NCBI GenBank assembly: GCA_028292665.1
Contig: JAQGLW010000007.1
Coordinates: forward strand, 1 to 64,000
Direction of reading: 5' to 3'
Length of the DNA stretch: 64,000 nt
DNA from: Herminiimonas sp.
GTDB lineage: Bacteria; Pseudomonadota; Gammaproteobacteria; Burkholderiales; Burkholderiaceae_D
The notes under the pieces were generated by a model. The model was not told the origin of the DNA, searched no databases, and saw only the letters and a program-made list of their open reading frames with translations. The first letter of the stretch is position 1, and each line of letters opens with the position of its first letter. Below are positions 18,908-27,435 of this stretch, in pieces. A program made the translations under genes and the position numbers.

Positions 18908-18939
18908 CTCCAGTTCGGAGGCGGATATTTTTCAAGGAA

Positions 18940-21045
18940 TCAGGCGTGATATTCCTTGGTCAAAACGATCGTATCCGCCACATTCCTCGGCGTTTCCGCA
19001 TAGTGCTTGAACTCCATCGTGTAGGTCGCCCGTCCTTGCGTCAGCGATCGCAGCGACGTCGAATAGCCGAACATTTCCGATAACGGCACTTCGGCGCGGA
19101 TGACCTTGACGCCGGCGATATCGTCCATGCCGTGGATCGTGCCGCGGCGCGACGACAGATCGCCGATCACATGGCCCATGAATTCTTCCGGCGTTTCCAC
19201 CTCGACCGCCATGACCGGCTCGAGCAATACCGGATTGGCGCGCCGCATGCCTTCCTTGAAGGCAATCGATGCTGCGATCCGGTAGGCATTTTCACTCGAA
19301 TCGACTTCATGGTGCGAGCCGAATATCAGCGTGCTCTTGATGTCGACCACAGGATAGCCGGCCAGCACGCCGGCATGCATCGTTTCCCTTATTCCCTTGT
19401 CGATCGCCGGAATGAATTCGCGCGGCACCACGCCGCCCTTGATCGCATCGACAAATTCGTAACCCTTGCCCGGCTCCTGCGGTTCAAGCTTCAGGACAAC
19501 GTGGCCGTACTGGCCGTGCCCGCCCGACTGCTTGATGAACTTGCCTTCGGCTTCGTCGCACACGTTGCGGATGGTTTCACGGTAAGCCACCTGCGGCTTG
19601 CCGACGGCCGCGTCCACGCCGAATTCGCGCTTCATGCGGTCGACCAGGATTTCCAGGTGCAGTTCGCCCATGCCGGCAATGATCGTCTGGCCCGATTCTT
19701 CATCGGTGCGCACGCGGAACGATGGATCCTCCTGCGCCAGGCGATTCAGCGCGACGCCCATTTTTTCCTGATCGGCCCTGGTTTTCGGCTCGACCGCCTG
19801 GGAAATCACCGGTTCCGGAAAAACCATCCGTTCCAGCGTAATCACCGCTTCCGGATCGCACAGCGTGTCGCCGGTCGTCGCTTCCTTCAGGCCGACGGCG
19901 GCGGCAATGTCGCCGGCACGCACTTCCTTGATTTCATCGCGCTGATTCGCATGCATCTGCAACAGACGGCCGATGCGATCCTTCTTCGCCTTCACCGGGT
20001 TATAGACCATATCGCCGGAGCGGATCAGGCCGGAATAAACCCGAAAGAAAATCAACTGGCCGACGAACGGATCGGTCATGATCTTGAATGCCAGCGCGGA
20101 AAATTTTTCATCGTCGGAAGCATGGCGCTCGGCCATCCGGCCGTTTTCGAGTTCGCCCTTGACCGGCGGAATATCGAGCGGCGAAGGCAGATAATCGAGC
20201 ACCGCATCCAGCACCGCCTGCACGCCCTTGTTCTTGAAGGCCGCGCCGCACAGCATCGGAACGATTTCACCGGCGATCGTGCGCTGCCGCAGCGCCTGCC
20301 TGATTTCGGCTTCGGAAAACGGGTCGCCGCCGAGATATTTTTCCATCATCCGATTCGACGATTCGGCGACCGCTTCCAGCATTTTTCCCCGCCATTCCTC
20401 TGCAAGGCCTGCCAGATGAGCGGGAATTCCGGCAAAGCCGAACTTCACGCCCTGCGTTGCATCGTCCCAGGTAATCGCCTGCATGCTGACCAGGTCCACC
20501 ACACCGGTAAAATCCGCCTCGGCGCCGAGCGGAATCTGAACCGGCACCGGATTGGCGCCGAGGCGTTCGCGCATATGGCGGTACACGCGAAAAAAATCGG
20601 CGCCGACGCGATCCATCTTGTTGACGAATGCGAGCCGCGGCACATGATATTTATTTGCCTGGCGCCAAACGGTTTCGGATTGCGGCTGCACGCCGCCCAC
20701 CGCGTCGTACACCATCAGCGCGCCATCCAGCACCCGCATCGAACGCTCGACTTCAATGGTGAAATCGACGTGGCCCGGCGTATCGATGATATTGATGCGG
20801 TGCTCGGGATAGCCGCCGCGCATGCCTTTCCAGAAAACGGTGGTCGCAGCGGAAGTGATCGTGATGCCGCGTTCCTGCTCCTGTTCCATCCAGTCCATGG
20901 TGGCTGCGCCCTCATGCACCTCGCCGAGCTTGTAATTGACGCCCGCATAGAACAGGATGCGTTCGGTCGTCGTCGTTTTCCCTGCGTCAATATGCGCCGA
21001 TATCCCGATATTGCGGTAGCGTTCGATGGGTGTTTTACGAGCCAT
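18940..21045 (-). CDS. fusA: Elongation factor G, stand-alone copy
   Basis: A 701-residue ribosomal translocase of the EF-G family. GTP-binding motifs are [10 protein letters not shown] (G1), DTPGHVDF (G3) and NKMDRVG (G4). All five domains appear present, to the C-terminal EFKHYAETP. The start at 21045 is preferred because GGAG lies 9 bases upstream; a further in-frame start exists at 21063. It is not beside rpsL, rpsG or tuf, so it is probably a second copy (fusA2 type), as found in many Burkholderiales. Its upstream neighbour, 79 bases away on the same strand, encodes a Cys-rich copper-storage-like protein that carries a sigma-54-type promoter. Co-expression under stress is therefore possible. 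Confidence 0.93.
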   Translation of the reverse strand: MARKTPIERYRNIGISAHIDAGKTTTTERILFYAGVNYKLGEVHEGAATMDWMEQEQERGITITSAATTVFWKGMRGGYPEHRINIIDTPGHVDFTIEVERSMRVLDGALMVYDAVGGVQPQSETVWRQANKYHVPRLAFVNKMDRVGADFFRVYRHMRERLGANPVPVQIPLGAEADFTGVVDLVSMQAITWDDATQGVKFGFAGIPAHLAGLAEEWRGKMLEAVAESSNRMMEKYLGGDPFSEAEIRQALRQRTIAGEIVPMLCGAAFKNKGVQAVLDAVLDYLPSPLDIPPVKGELENGRMAERHASDDEKFSALAFKIMTDPFVGQLIFFRVYSGLIRSGDMVYNPVKAKKDRIGRLLQMHANQRDEIKEVRAGDIAAAVGLKEATTGDTLCDPEAVITLERMVFPEPVISQAVEPKTRADQEKMGVALNRLAQEDPSFRVRTDEESGQTIIAGMGELHLEILVDRMKREFGVDAAVGKPQVAYRETIRNVCDEAEGKFIKQSGGHGQYGHVVLKLEPQEPGKGYEFVDAIKGGVVPREFIPAIDKGIRETMHAGVLAGYPVVDIKSTLIFGSHHEVDSSENAYRIAASIAFKEGMRRANPVLLEPVMAVEVETPEEFMGHVIGDLSSRRGTIHGMDDIAGVKVIRAEVPLSEMFGYSTSLRSLTQGRATYTMEFKHYAETPRNVADTIVLTKEYHA

Positions 21046-21124
21046 TTTCAGTTGCTCCAACATGCTGCCGATACATGCCCGGCGCTATCCGCCGGCAGCA
21101 CGCTCAGGTACTGTGCGCCTGCAT

Positions 21125-21469
21125 TCAAATCATTGCAAATGCCATTTGATGACAGCTGTCGGCACACTCGCGGCAGGCTTCCGCACAGTCGCTCATGTCT
21201 CCCAGCTCCTTGCAGCTTTGCGCGCAGTAATCGCACAGCGTCGCGCAGTCGAGACAGAACTGGTCGTTGAAGTTCGAATTTCTCAGCAGGAAATTCGCCG
21301 TCGACTGACACACTTCAGCGCAATCCGTCATCAGGCGAAAATGCGCAGGATCCATTTTTTCCCCGCCGGCTTCGAGGCAATGGTTCATCGCAGTGCTTAA
21401 GCATATATTGTGACATTTCTGGCAAATATCAATGCAAGCCTGTATCTCTGGAATCGGGGTTTGTCGCAT
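21125..21469 (-). CDS. Four-helix-bundle copper-storage-like protein (Csp/DUF326)
   Basis: A 114-residue protein with 16 cysteines, mostly spaced as CxxxC or CxxC along predicted helices (Cys12, 16, 19, 23, 31, 50, 54, 72, 75, 79, 82, 86, 95, 99, 102, 106). This is the pattern of the Csp/DUF326 family, whose members store many Cu(I) ions inside a four-helix bundle. The start at 21469 has GGAG 6 bases upstream. A longer open frame continues upstream but lacks a ribosome site. No signal peptide is seen, so it should be cytosolic (Csp3-like). A near-perfect sigma-54 promoter lies about 110 bases upstream, and the EF-G copy follows on the same strand. Confidence 0.88.
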   Translation of the reverse strand: MRQTPIPEIQACIDICQKCHNICLSTAMNHCLEAGGEKMDPAHFRLMTDCAEVCQSTANFLLRNSNFNDQFCLDCATLCDYCAQSCKELGDMSDCAEACRECADSCHQMAFAMI

Positions 21470-21575
21470 TGCGGTCTCCGTTTCCGCGTCGCGCAATCGG
21501 TTTGCCGGACACGGCTGGTTCAGGGGAATCCTCATGTCGGATCCCGTCATGGACATCCGATGCTGTGCACTCGAA

Positions 21576-21592
21576 CGCAATGACTGTGCCAA
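21576..21592 (-). promoter_or_regulatory. Sigma-54 promoter upstream of the copper-storage gene
   Basis: Read on the minus strand: TTGGCACA-GTCA-TTGCG. It matches the -24/-12 consensus TTGGCACG-N4-TTGCA at all key positions. Expected transcription start is near 21565, leaving about 95 bases of leader before the ATG at 21469. This is one of the best matches in the window. Confidence 0.75.
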
Positions 21593-22212
21593 TGGCAAGC
21601 CGGCTGACAGTCGAATGCGAGCCGGTCGAATCAGCTCTTCCCGAGTGGCCAGAGCCGGTTCCAGAGCCGCATCGAAGGAAGCGCCTCCGGGAATATTCCG
21701 GTCGACCGTTCCGCTTCGATGCACACCGATGCCATTGATACGCTTGTCGCAAACCATTCGCGGCAATCGACATTTTCTTTCATGCGTTCGCGGCCTTCCC
21801 CGCTTCGCTCGTCAGTCCGGCTTGCATTCGGCGACACCATATTCCCGAGGGCCGGCCGACTTGTTGCAAACAGCCTTGTTCAGGCCTCGCGCCGGATCTG
21901 CATGCTTCAAAAATAATCATCGGTGCCGGCTTCATGTACCGCAGTCCGCGATTGAAAATGAAGTATGGATCAAGCCGGTAAACGGCTCGCTATTTGCATC
22001 AAAATAAATCCGGAATGTGCAAATGCCTGATAACGCGACGGCATTCATCAAACGGGTTTCCGGTCTTTTCCGCACATCGTTTCTCGGCTGCAAATGGCTG
22101 CCTGCAAAATTTACGCGTAACTTCTGCAAAAATGAATGGATGAATTTTCCGCATTCCGCAGGCCGGCCTTGCTTTTCTTTCAATATCAAGCATTTATTCC
22201 CCGTTGTCAGCC

Positions 22213-22228
22213 TGGCATATCCCTTGCA
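22213..22228 (+). promoter_or_regulatory. Sigma-54 promoter upstream of the DUF883-YqjE-YqjK operon
   Basis: TGGCATA-TCCC-TTGCA has the GG at -24 and GC at -12 in exact spacing, preceded by C as in the consensus. The expected start near 22240 gives a leader of about 97 bases to the ATG at 22337. Confidence 0.72.
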
Positions 22229-22336
22229 CTGACTGGTTTGCATATTTCGTTCCCTTGCAAAAAGGTAAGTCCGGTACCCCTAGTGATCTGATCGCGATTT
22301 GACCGCATTTTGGCAAACGCTAAAAAGGAGAAATTC

Positions 22337-22744
22337 ATGGCTACAGATTTTTCATCCGGCATGTCGGATAACGACCCCAATCCAGTCAACGCAAGCGCCG
22401 CCGGCAGCCCGGGCCCAGGCATATACGATGATGCGGCAGGCACGGCTCAACAATCGAGTTCGAAGCTGCGCGAGGAACTTGCCAATCTCAAAAGCGATCT
22501 CGATGCGCTGATGGCGCACGCATCGACATTGACCGACCGCGAACTGGGCGAAGCGCGCGATCGCATCATGGCCAAGTTCAGCTCGATGCGCCAATCGGCA
22601 AAGGGAATGGCGGCCGAAGCAGGCAAGCAGATCAACCATGGCGTCGATCTCACCAGCGAATATGTCAAGGAACGTCCGTTGCAGTCGGTGGCAATCGCTA
22701 CCGGCGTCGGACTGGTTCTGGGGGCGGTATTGCGCCGGCATTGA
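22337..22744 (+). CDS. DUF883 family membrane protein (YqjD/ElaB-like)
   Basis: A 135-residue protein. The start at 22337 has AAAGGAG 6 bases upstream, better than the in-frame start at 22310. Residues about 35-110 form amphipathic helices (LREELANLKSDLDALMAH). The C-terminus is a single membrane segment followed by arginines (VAIATGVGLVLGAVLRRH), as in YqjD, ElaB and YgaM. In E. coli these tail-anchored inner-membrane proteins bind ribosomes and are made in stationary phase. It is followed by YqjE-like and YqjK-like genes, the same order as E. coli yqjD-yqjE-yqjK. A sigma-54-type promoter precedes it. Confidence 0.88.
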   Translation: MATDFSSGMSDNDPNPVNASAAGSPGPGIYDDAAGTAQQSSSKLREELANLKSDLDALMAHASTLTDRELGEARDRIMAKFSSMRQSAKGMAAEAGKQINHGVDLTSEYVKERPLQSVAIATGVGLVLGAVLRRH

Positions 22745-22798
22745 CAGGTCCGGCGCATGCGTGCTTTTTCGATTCAATTTCGATAGAGGAATGCCGCG

Positions 22799-23167
22799 GT
22801 GTTTGAAACTTTACATAAATCCAAACAGATATCCGTAATCGCACTCGATCGGCTCGGCGATTACATCGAATTATTGCGCATCGAGTTGAAGCTGCAAGGC
22901 CGCGAGCTCGGCATGCAACTGCTGGGCTATGTGGTCGCGGCGTTCTTCGGGATACTGACCGCGATCTTCATCGGCGTCGCAATCATCGTGACGTTTTGGG
23001 ATTCGCCGAACCGCGCAATTGCCGCATGGGGCGTCGTCGTGCTGTATGTTGCGGCCGCCGGCGGCGGCATCTTTCTCAGCCTCAAGCATAAGTACGATGG
23101 CTCGGCATTCAGTACATTGCGCAATGAATTGAAACGGGATGTTGACTTGGTGAAAGAAAGCATATGA
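22799..23167 (+). CDS. YqjE-like inner-membrane protein (phage holin 3_6 superfamily)
   Basis: A 122-residue protein with a GTG start and AGAGGA 8 bases upstream. Two strong membrane segments are visible at about residues 44-68 (VVAAFFGILTAIFIGVAIIV) and 78-100, flanked by charged ends. This is the pattern of YqjE/DUF1469, a family grouped with phage holins but usually chromosomal and of unknown function. Its stop overlaps the next start by 4 bases (ATGA), so translation is coupled. Confidence 0.82.
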   Translation: MFETLHKSKQISVIALDRLGDYIELLRIELKLQGRELGMQLLGYVVAAFFGILTAIFIGVAIIVTFWDSPNRAIAAWGVVVLYVAAAGGGIFLSLKHKYDGSAFSTLRNELKRDVDLVKESI

Positions 23168-23721
23168 AACATTCTCCATCTCTCCGGGACGAAAGAGATG
23201 CACTGCTGGAACAGATACACGCAAGCAGGGCAACTTATCGTCGCATGTTGGCGGAAACTGATGCGTCAGATCAAAACGACACGGAAAGCCATGGGCATAA
23301 TATAAGTATCGTCAACAAATTTCCGCGCAGCATGACAATGCAATGGATCAAGCAGCATCCTTACCTGACTGCGTCGGCGGCCGCGGCCGTCCTGCTCATT
23401 GCGCCTCGCGTGGTGCGTGCGGTTGCCAAGCGCACTGCCGCGATGAACCGGAGGAGCCTCGGCGCAAATTTTGCCGGCGCTATCCCTCCGGGTGTCCGGA
23501 TGAATCCGAACGTACCTGCGCAAAATACCGGACTGATGCAGGATGCAGGCGTGAGTCATGGCGGCATCGGCAAAGGCGCGGCGACGGCCAGGGCTGTTCT
23601 GACCAGCCTGGCCGCGATTGCGACGATGATTTTGCGCGACCCGACCAAGATGCGGATGGCCGTCAGGGTTTTTTCGATTGCATCAGGCTTTGTTCAGAGA
23701 CGGCGCGCAAGGCATTTGTAA
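23164..23721 (+). CDS. YqjK-like/hypothetical membrane protein
   Basis: A 185-residue protein overlapping the YqjE-like gene by 4 bases. The first half is polar and contains a short hydrophobic stretch (YLTASAAAAVLLIAPRVVRAVA, about residues 67-88). The second half has another (TARAVLTSLAAIATMIL) and a basic C-terminus (QRRRARHL). Position after DUF883 and YqjE genes suggests a YqjK-like role, but sequence similarity is weak and it is longer than E. coli YqjK. A role in envelope stress is inferred only from the operon. Confidence 0.7.
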   Translation: MKHSPSLRDERDALLEQIHASRATYRRMLAETDASDQNDTESHGHNISIVNKFPRSMTMQWIKQHPYLTASAAAAVLLIAPRVVRAVAKRTAAMNRRSLGANFAGAIPPGVRMNPNVPAQNTGLMQDAGVSHGGIGKGAATARAVLTSLAAIATMILRDPTKMRMAVRVFSIASGFVQRRRARHL

Positions 23722-23831
23722 GGTGTTATACGAGCCATGGCAAGTCTTTGCCTTGTCGCGGCTCGGTGGTGGTACTGCAATAAAGAGGGAAGGATGTTTA
23801 CTTTTATACGTTACCTGAAAGGAAAAAAATC

Positions 23832-23975
23832 ATGAAGAAACTGATCGCGGTATTGGGCATATTGGTCTTTACGGCCGGACTGACGGCCTGCAATACTTTT
23901 AGAGGCATGGGACAAGACGTCGAACGCGGCGGCGAAAAAGTGCAGGACGCTGCGACCGGCGCGCAGAAAAAGTAA
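23832..23975 (+). CDS. Entericidin-like small lipoprotein
   Basis: A 47-residue protein with the EcnA/EcnB layout. A short signal peptide is followed by the lipobox LTA-Cys19, then a polar helix with a repeated pattern (NTFRGMGQDVERGGEK) and a lysine-rich end. AAAGGA precedes the ATG by 8 bases. Entericidins are stationary-phase toxin/antidote-like lipoproteins in enterobacteria; in proteobacteria generally their role is unclear. It lies 110 bases after the YqjK-like gene and is followed by a hairpin. Confidence 0.87.
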   Translation: MKKLIAVLGILVFTAGLTACNTFRGMGQDVERGGEKVQDAATGAQKK

Positions 23976-23998
23976 ACAAGCAAACGGCATATTCGTCG

Positions 23999-24029
23999 GT
24001 CGGCTTCCTTTGCTGCGGAGGAAGCCGAC
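23999..24029 (+). terminator. Hairpin after the entericidin gene
   Basis: GTCGGCTTCCT (23999-24009) and AGGAAGCCGAC (24019-24029) form a perfect 11-bp stem with a 9-base loop, 23 bases after the stop codon. No clear T run follows, so it may be a terminator needing other factors or an RNA-stabilising hairpin. Confidence 0.5.
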
Positions 24030-24217
24030 AATTACAGGACGCCGCAGCTTCACTGCATTTTCGATATACCGGACTGATAACGGCGATACATGCAACGGGA
24101 GACAAAAACAACTGTTACGCATAGTGCTGCCGAGCCGCCGGAAAGTCTTTCAATTCATACCTTCGATACGATTTCTTGAAATACCCTGACGGATCGGCAG
24201 CTTGATATCCTGCCCGT

Positions 24218-24850
24218 CTAGCGCGCACTCTTTTCATTGCCATGCGGCGTCTGATCGGCCGATTCGACATCGGCTATCTCCTTCGGCCAAACCATGACAA
24301 CCGCCTTGCCGTGGTGCTTGGCCGATACCTGGGCGGTTTGCGTCACCGTGTACCCGCCTTTTTCCGCACGCACGCGATAAGTGCCGCTGCGGGGCAGATC
24401 GAGCAGCATGATCGGCCCGTCGCAACTGGTTTTCAATAGCGACTTGCCGCGCGCATCCGCAAGTTCCACGTTGACGTCGGCCAGAAAGCTGCCGTTACGC
24501 GCCGCAAATGTCAGCATCAAGTCATGATCGCGGGCCGACCGCTTCATCCAGGCGGCCTCATCGGCGCCGACGCCGCCGCACAGATAGGTTATTCCATTTT
24601 CGGTTTTGGGCGACAGTTGCGTCATCGGAGCCGGCGGCGGCATCCTGTCGGATTGCGTCTGCGACCGCACTTCGGATTGCGGTGGCGACTGATCCCCGCT
24701 GCCGGATCGGGTTTGCGCCCGATATCCGCCCGACGAATCGTTCCGCATTTGCGGAGCCGCCGGATTTTCCGGTGGCGTCTGAACTTGCGCGTGCGCCATT
24801 ACCGCGGCAGACACGGCACTCAATATCAGTAAATTCCTGGTCATGTCCAT
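24218..24850 (-). CDS. Exported protein of unknown function, possible carboxypeptidase-regulatory-like fold
   Basis: A 210-residue protein with a near-perfect ribosome site (AGGAGGT, 7 bases before the ATG at 24850) and a signal peptide ending MAHA-QVQ. Residues 22-85 are low-complexity, rich in Pro, Gln and Ser. Residues about 85-195 form the conserved-looking part: ITYLCGGVGADEAAWM, then LLKTSCDGPIMLLDLP and GTYRVRAEKGGYT. The latter resembles the beta-sandwich of carboxypeptidase-regulatory-like domains. Two cysteines there may pair. A sigma-54-type promoter lies about 60 bases upstream. I do not recognise a specific family. Confidence 0.75.
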   Translation of the reverse strand: MDMTRNLLILSAVSAAVMAHAQVQTPPENPAAPQMRNDSSGGYRAQTRSGSGDQSPPQSEVRSQTQSDRMPPPAPMTQLSPKTENGITYLCGGVGADEAAWMKRSARDHDLMLTFAARNGSFLADVNVELADARGKSLLKTSCDGPIMLLDLPRSGTYRVRAEKGGYTVTQTAQVSAKHHGKAVVMVWPKEIADVESADQTPHGNEKSAR

Positions 24851-24908
24851 TGCTTGTACCTCCTAGACATTCTGACTGTAAGAATTTAATTTATGCATCG
24901 TTCATGCC

Positions 24909-24924
24909 TGCAAAAACGTTGCCT
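24909..24924 (-). promoter_or_regulatory. Sigma-54-type promoter upstream of the exported protein
   Basis: Minus-strand sequence AGGCAAC-GTTT-TTGCA keeps GGCA at -24 and a perfect TTGCA at -12 with correct spacing. Expected start is near 24897, about 47 bases before the ATG at 24850. Confidence 0.5.
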
Positions 24925-25134
24925 GGGCAGGGCGCCGGCAAGTGCAAGTCCTAAAAACATTTCCCATATTAAATACTCTTGAAACGATATTGCAGAAAAT
25001 CCGGGGCAATCATCTGCCGGCTGGAATTTTTACAGATATGCAAAGTCTATAACGAGCACATCGACATCGAAGTCGGCTGCCGGAATCGTCTTGCAGAACC
25101 GCGAATCAACGGCGCATATTTTGTTTTCAGTCTC

Positions 25135-25150
25135 TGGCATCAAAAATGCA
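25135..25150 (+). promoter_or_regulatory. Sigma-54-type promoter upstream of the peptidase-amidoligase operon
   Basis: TGGCATC-AAAA-ATGCA has exact -24/-12 spacing, with one mismatch in the -12 box (A for T). Expected start is near 25162, giving a leader of about 37 bases to the ATG at 25199. Confidence 0.55.
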
Positions 25151-25198
25151 ATGTGCGCATTATTGTGTCGACGGCCGAATCTCAGCACGCAAGCATCA

Positions 25199-25972
25199 AT
25201 GAAAAAAAGCGTTATCCAAAAACCGGACAAGGCGATTGCCGTGATTCCAGACACGCTGCGTCTGCCCGTCAGGATTCTGCCGCAACCGGATGAAACCACA
25301 TGCGGTCCCACTTGCCTGCATGCCGTCTACCGCTATTGGGCCGACGAGGAGCCGCTGGAACAGGTAGTCGAGCGTACCGGACGGCTTGAAATGGGCGGCA
25401 CCTTTGCCGTCTTCCTCGCATGCGACGCGCTGCGCAAAGGTTACCGCGCCACCATTTACACATACAACCTCAATGTGTTCGACCCCACATGGTTTGTTCC
25501 CGGAGTGAACATTGCCGAACGCCTGGAGAGGCAACGCGAGTTCAAACCGGATTATCGGCTGCAACAGGCGACCACCGGTTATCTCGAGTTTCTCGAACTC
25601 GGCGGCCGGCTGCGCCAGATGGATCTTTCGCGCAGCTTGATTCACGGCATGCTGCGGCGCAAGCAGCCTATTCTTACCGGATTGAGTTCAACCTATCTTT
25701 ACCGCACGCCGCGCGAATACGGACCGCCCGACATGCCGGACGACGTACGCGGCCTGCCGGCAGGACATTTTGTCGTCATCGCCGGCTATGACATCGGGCG
25801 GCGCAAAGTGCTGGTGATGGACCCTTATCAACAGAATCCCTACGGCCGGTCGCATGAATACTGGATTGGAATCGATCGTGTCATGGGCGCGGTGCTGCTC
25901 GGCATCGTGACGCATGACGCCAACTTGCTGGTTATCCACCCGCGGCATCGACCGCAACAGGCTCTTCCATGA
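25199..25972 (+). CDS. C39-like (papain-fold) peptidase-family protein
   Basis: A 257-residue protein from the ATG at 25199; an in-frame ATG at 25151 and the frame start at 25091 lie too close to or before the predicted promoter. It has a bacteriocin-processing (C39-like) papain-fold pattern: Cys35 in DETTCGPTCL, His190 in PAGHFVVIAGYD and Asp208 in VMDPY could form the catalytic triad. No signal peptide or ABC domain is present, so it is a soluble stand-alone enzyme. Its stop overlaps the ATP-grasp gene by 4 bases. In such operons this protein is thought to cleave or cyclise the peptide made by the ligases; this is inference from context. Confidence 0.82.
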   Translation: MKKSVIQKPDKAIAVIPDTLRLPVRILPQPDETTCGPTCLHAVYRYWADEEPLEQVVERTGRLEMGGTFAVFLACDALRKGYRATIYTYNLNVFDPTWFVPGVNIAERLERQREFKPDYRLQQATTGYLEFLELGGRLRQMDLSRSLIHGMLRRKQPILTGLSSTYLYRTPREYGPPDMPDDVRGLPAGHFVVIAGYDIGRRKVLVMDPYQQNPYGRSHEYWIGIDRVMGAVLLGIVTHDANLLVIHPRHRPQQALP

Positions 25973-27435
25973 ATATTCTTTTTGTCGTCAGTCATTTGCG
26001 TGACTGGCCATTCGACATCCCCGGCGTGAAAGTCGTACCGGCGCGCCTTTACCTGACGGATCCAGCTTATATCGATTGCACTGCCACCAAAGTTTTCAAT
26101 CTATGCCAGTCTTATCGCTACCAGAGCCGCGGATATTATGTCTCGCTGCTGGCGGAAGCGCGCGGCCATCAACCGCTGCCCGATATCAAGGCGATCGAAG
26201 ACCTGCAATCGGAAAGCGTTATTCCGATGCTTGCCGAAAGTCTCGATGAACTGATTCAATCCGCGTTGTCCGAAGTCGATTCGGACGCATTCGAGCTGAC
26301 CGGTTATTTCGGACGCACCGCCGACCGGTACCACGAACACCTGAGCGAGCAGTTATTCAATCTGCTGCGCGTGCCGCTGCTGCAGGTCCGGTTCGAACGC
26401 GACAATGGGCGCTGGCATCTGCACAGCGCGCACGCGCTGATGCTGGCCGACATTCCTCCCGGCCGGCTGCGGATGGCCGCACAGGCCGCTGCCGATTGCC
26501 TGAAAGGGCATGCGCTGCGGGTGCGCGAGCCGGCTGCGCAAAAACCCACGCTGGCGATTTTGCGCACACCGGATTGCCAGTCGCTGCCGTCGAATTCCGC
26601 GGCGATACAAAAATTTCAGGAAGCGGCGGAATCGCTGGGCATACGCTCCGAAGTGATTACCCAGGCCGACGCCGGCCGGGTGACCCAATTCGACGCGCTC
26701 TTCATTCGCGACACCACCAACGTCAATCATTACACCTACCAGATGGCGCGCCAGGCCGCTGTTGCGGGCATGGTGGTGATAGATGACCCTGACTCCATTC
26801 TGAAATGCAACAACAAGGTTTACATGACCGAACTGTTGAGCAAGAACCATATTCCGATCCCGAAAACCATGATGGTCCATCGCGACAATGTGCATCAGGT
26901 GATCCCCGCATTGGGGCTGCCCTGCATCCTGAAGCAGCCGGACGGCGCCTTCTCGATCGGCGTCGAAAAAATCGAATCCGAAGAGGAATTGCTGGCGAAG
27001 GTCGATGCGCTGTTTGAAACATCGGAACTGATTCTGGCGCAGGAATATCTGCCGACCGAGTTCGACTGGCGCATCGGGGTTCTGGACCGGCGGCCTCTGT
27101 TCGTCTGCAAGTATTTCATGGCGCCCGGCCACTGGCAGATCATCAAGCATGAGGAAAACCGGCAATCCTCCGAAGGCATGGCTGAAGCGCTGGCGCTCAG
27201 TCAGGCGCCGGACGAAGTGATCGATATCGCGATGCGGGCCGCCAACCTGATCGGCGACGGATTCTACGGCGTCGATCTGAAGCAGCGCGGGCATCAGTGC
27301 TATATCATCGAAATCAACGATAACCCGAATGTGGATGCCGGAAACGAAGACGGCGTGCTGAAGGATGCGCTGTACCGCGAAGTAATGAGCGTGTTCAGAA
27401 AGCGGATCGAAGCGCGCAAGGGAAGCATCGCATGA
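25969..27435 (+). CDS. RimK-like ATP-grasp ligase
   Basis: A 488-residue protein. Residues 1-200 match the N-terminal domain found in front of some RimK-like ATP-grasp enzymes (VVSHLRDWPFDIPGVKVV at residues 5-22). Residues about 265-480 form the ATP-grasp fold: KCNNKVYMTELL at the entry, PCILKQPDGAFSIGV (ATP lysine), EFDWRIGVLD and the Mg2+ motif IEINDNPN. ATP-grasp ligases join a carboxylate to an amine through an acyl-phosphate. RimK adds glutamate residues. It overlaps both neighbours by 4 bases, so it acts with the peptidase and the GCS2-type ligase. The substrate is unknown. Confidence 0.88.
   Translation: MNILFVVSHLRDWPFDIPGVKVVPARLYLTDPAYIDCTATKVFNLCQSYRYQSRGYYVSLLAEARGHQPLPDIKAIEDLQSESVIPMLAESLDELIQSALSEVDSDAFELTGYFGRTADRYHEHLSEQLFNLLRVPLLQVRFERDNGRWHLHSAHALMLADIPPGRLRMAAQAAADCLKGHALRVREPAAQKPTLAILRTPDCQSLPSNSAAIQKFQEAAESLGIRSEVITQADAGRVTQFDALFIRDTTNVNHYTYQMARQAAVAGMVVIDDPDSILKCNNKVYMTELLSKNHIPIPKTMMVHRDNVHQVIPALGLPCILKQPDGAFSIGVEKIESEEELLAKVDALFETSELILAQEYLPTEFDWRIGVLDRRPLFVCKYFMAPGHWQIIKHEENRQSSEGMAEALALSQAPDEVIDIAMRAANLIGDGFYGVDLKQRGHQCYIIEINDNPNVDAGNEDGVLKDALYREVMSVFRKRIEARKGSIA

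Larger units (their letters stand above)
21470..22336. other. Divergent intergenic region with two sigma-54-type promoters
   Basis: This 867-base stretch separates the copper-storage gene (minus) from the DUF883 gene (plus). The open frames inside have no recognisable protein, ribosome site or conserved motif, so I assign no gene. Besides the two promoters listed separately, it holds adjacent short palindromes at 21692-21701 (GGAATATTCC) and 21701-21710 (CGGTCGACCG). These lie about 130 bases upstream of the predicted copper-gene start site, a distance suited to enhancer-binding proteins. Confidence 0.55.
24851..25198. other. Divergent intergenic region with two sigma-54-type promoters
   Basis: The 348 bases between the exported protein (minus) and the peptidase-ligase operon (plus) hold no convincing gene. 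Both outward sigma-54-type promoters are listed separately. The rest is AT-rich and without clear repeats. Confidence 0.55.

Noticed and set aside
19132-21270. 712-residue open frame on the plus strand
   Set aside because: It is the antisense shadow of the EF-G gene, which is unambiguous.
21432-22007. 191-residue open frame in the gap upstream of the copper-storage gene
   Set aside because: No ribosome site, family, signal or membrane segment; it overlaps the predicted promoter of the divergent gene.
23736-23752. Sigma-54-like sequence before the entericidin gene
   Set aside because: TGGCAAG is followed by TTGC one base too close; the fixed -24/-12 spacing is not met.
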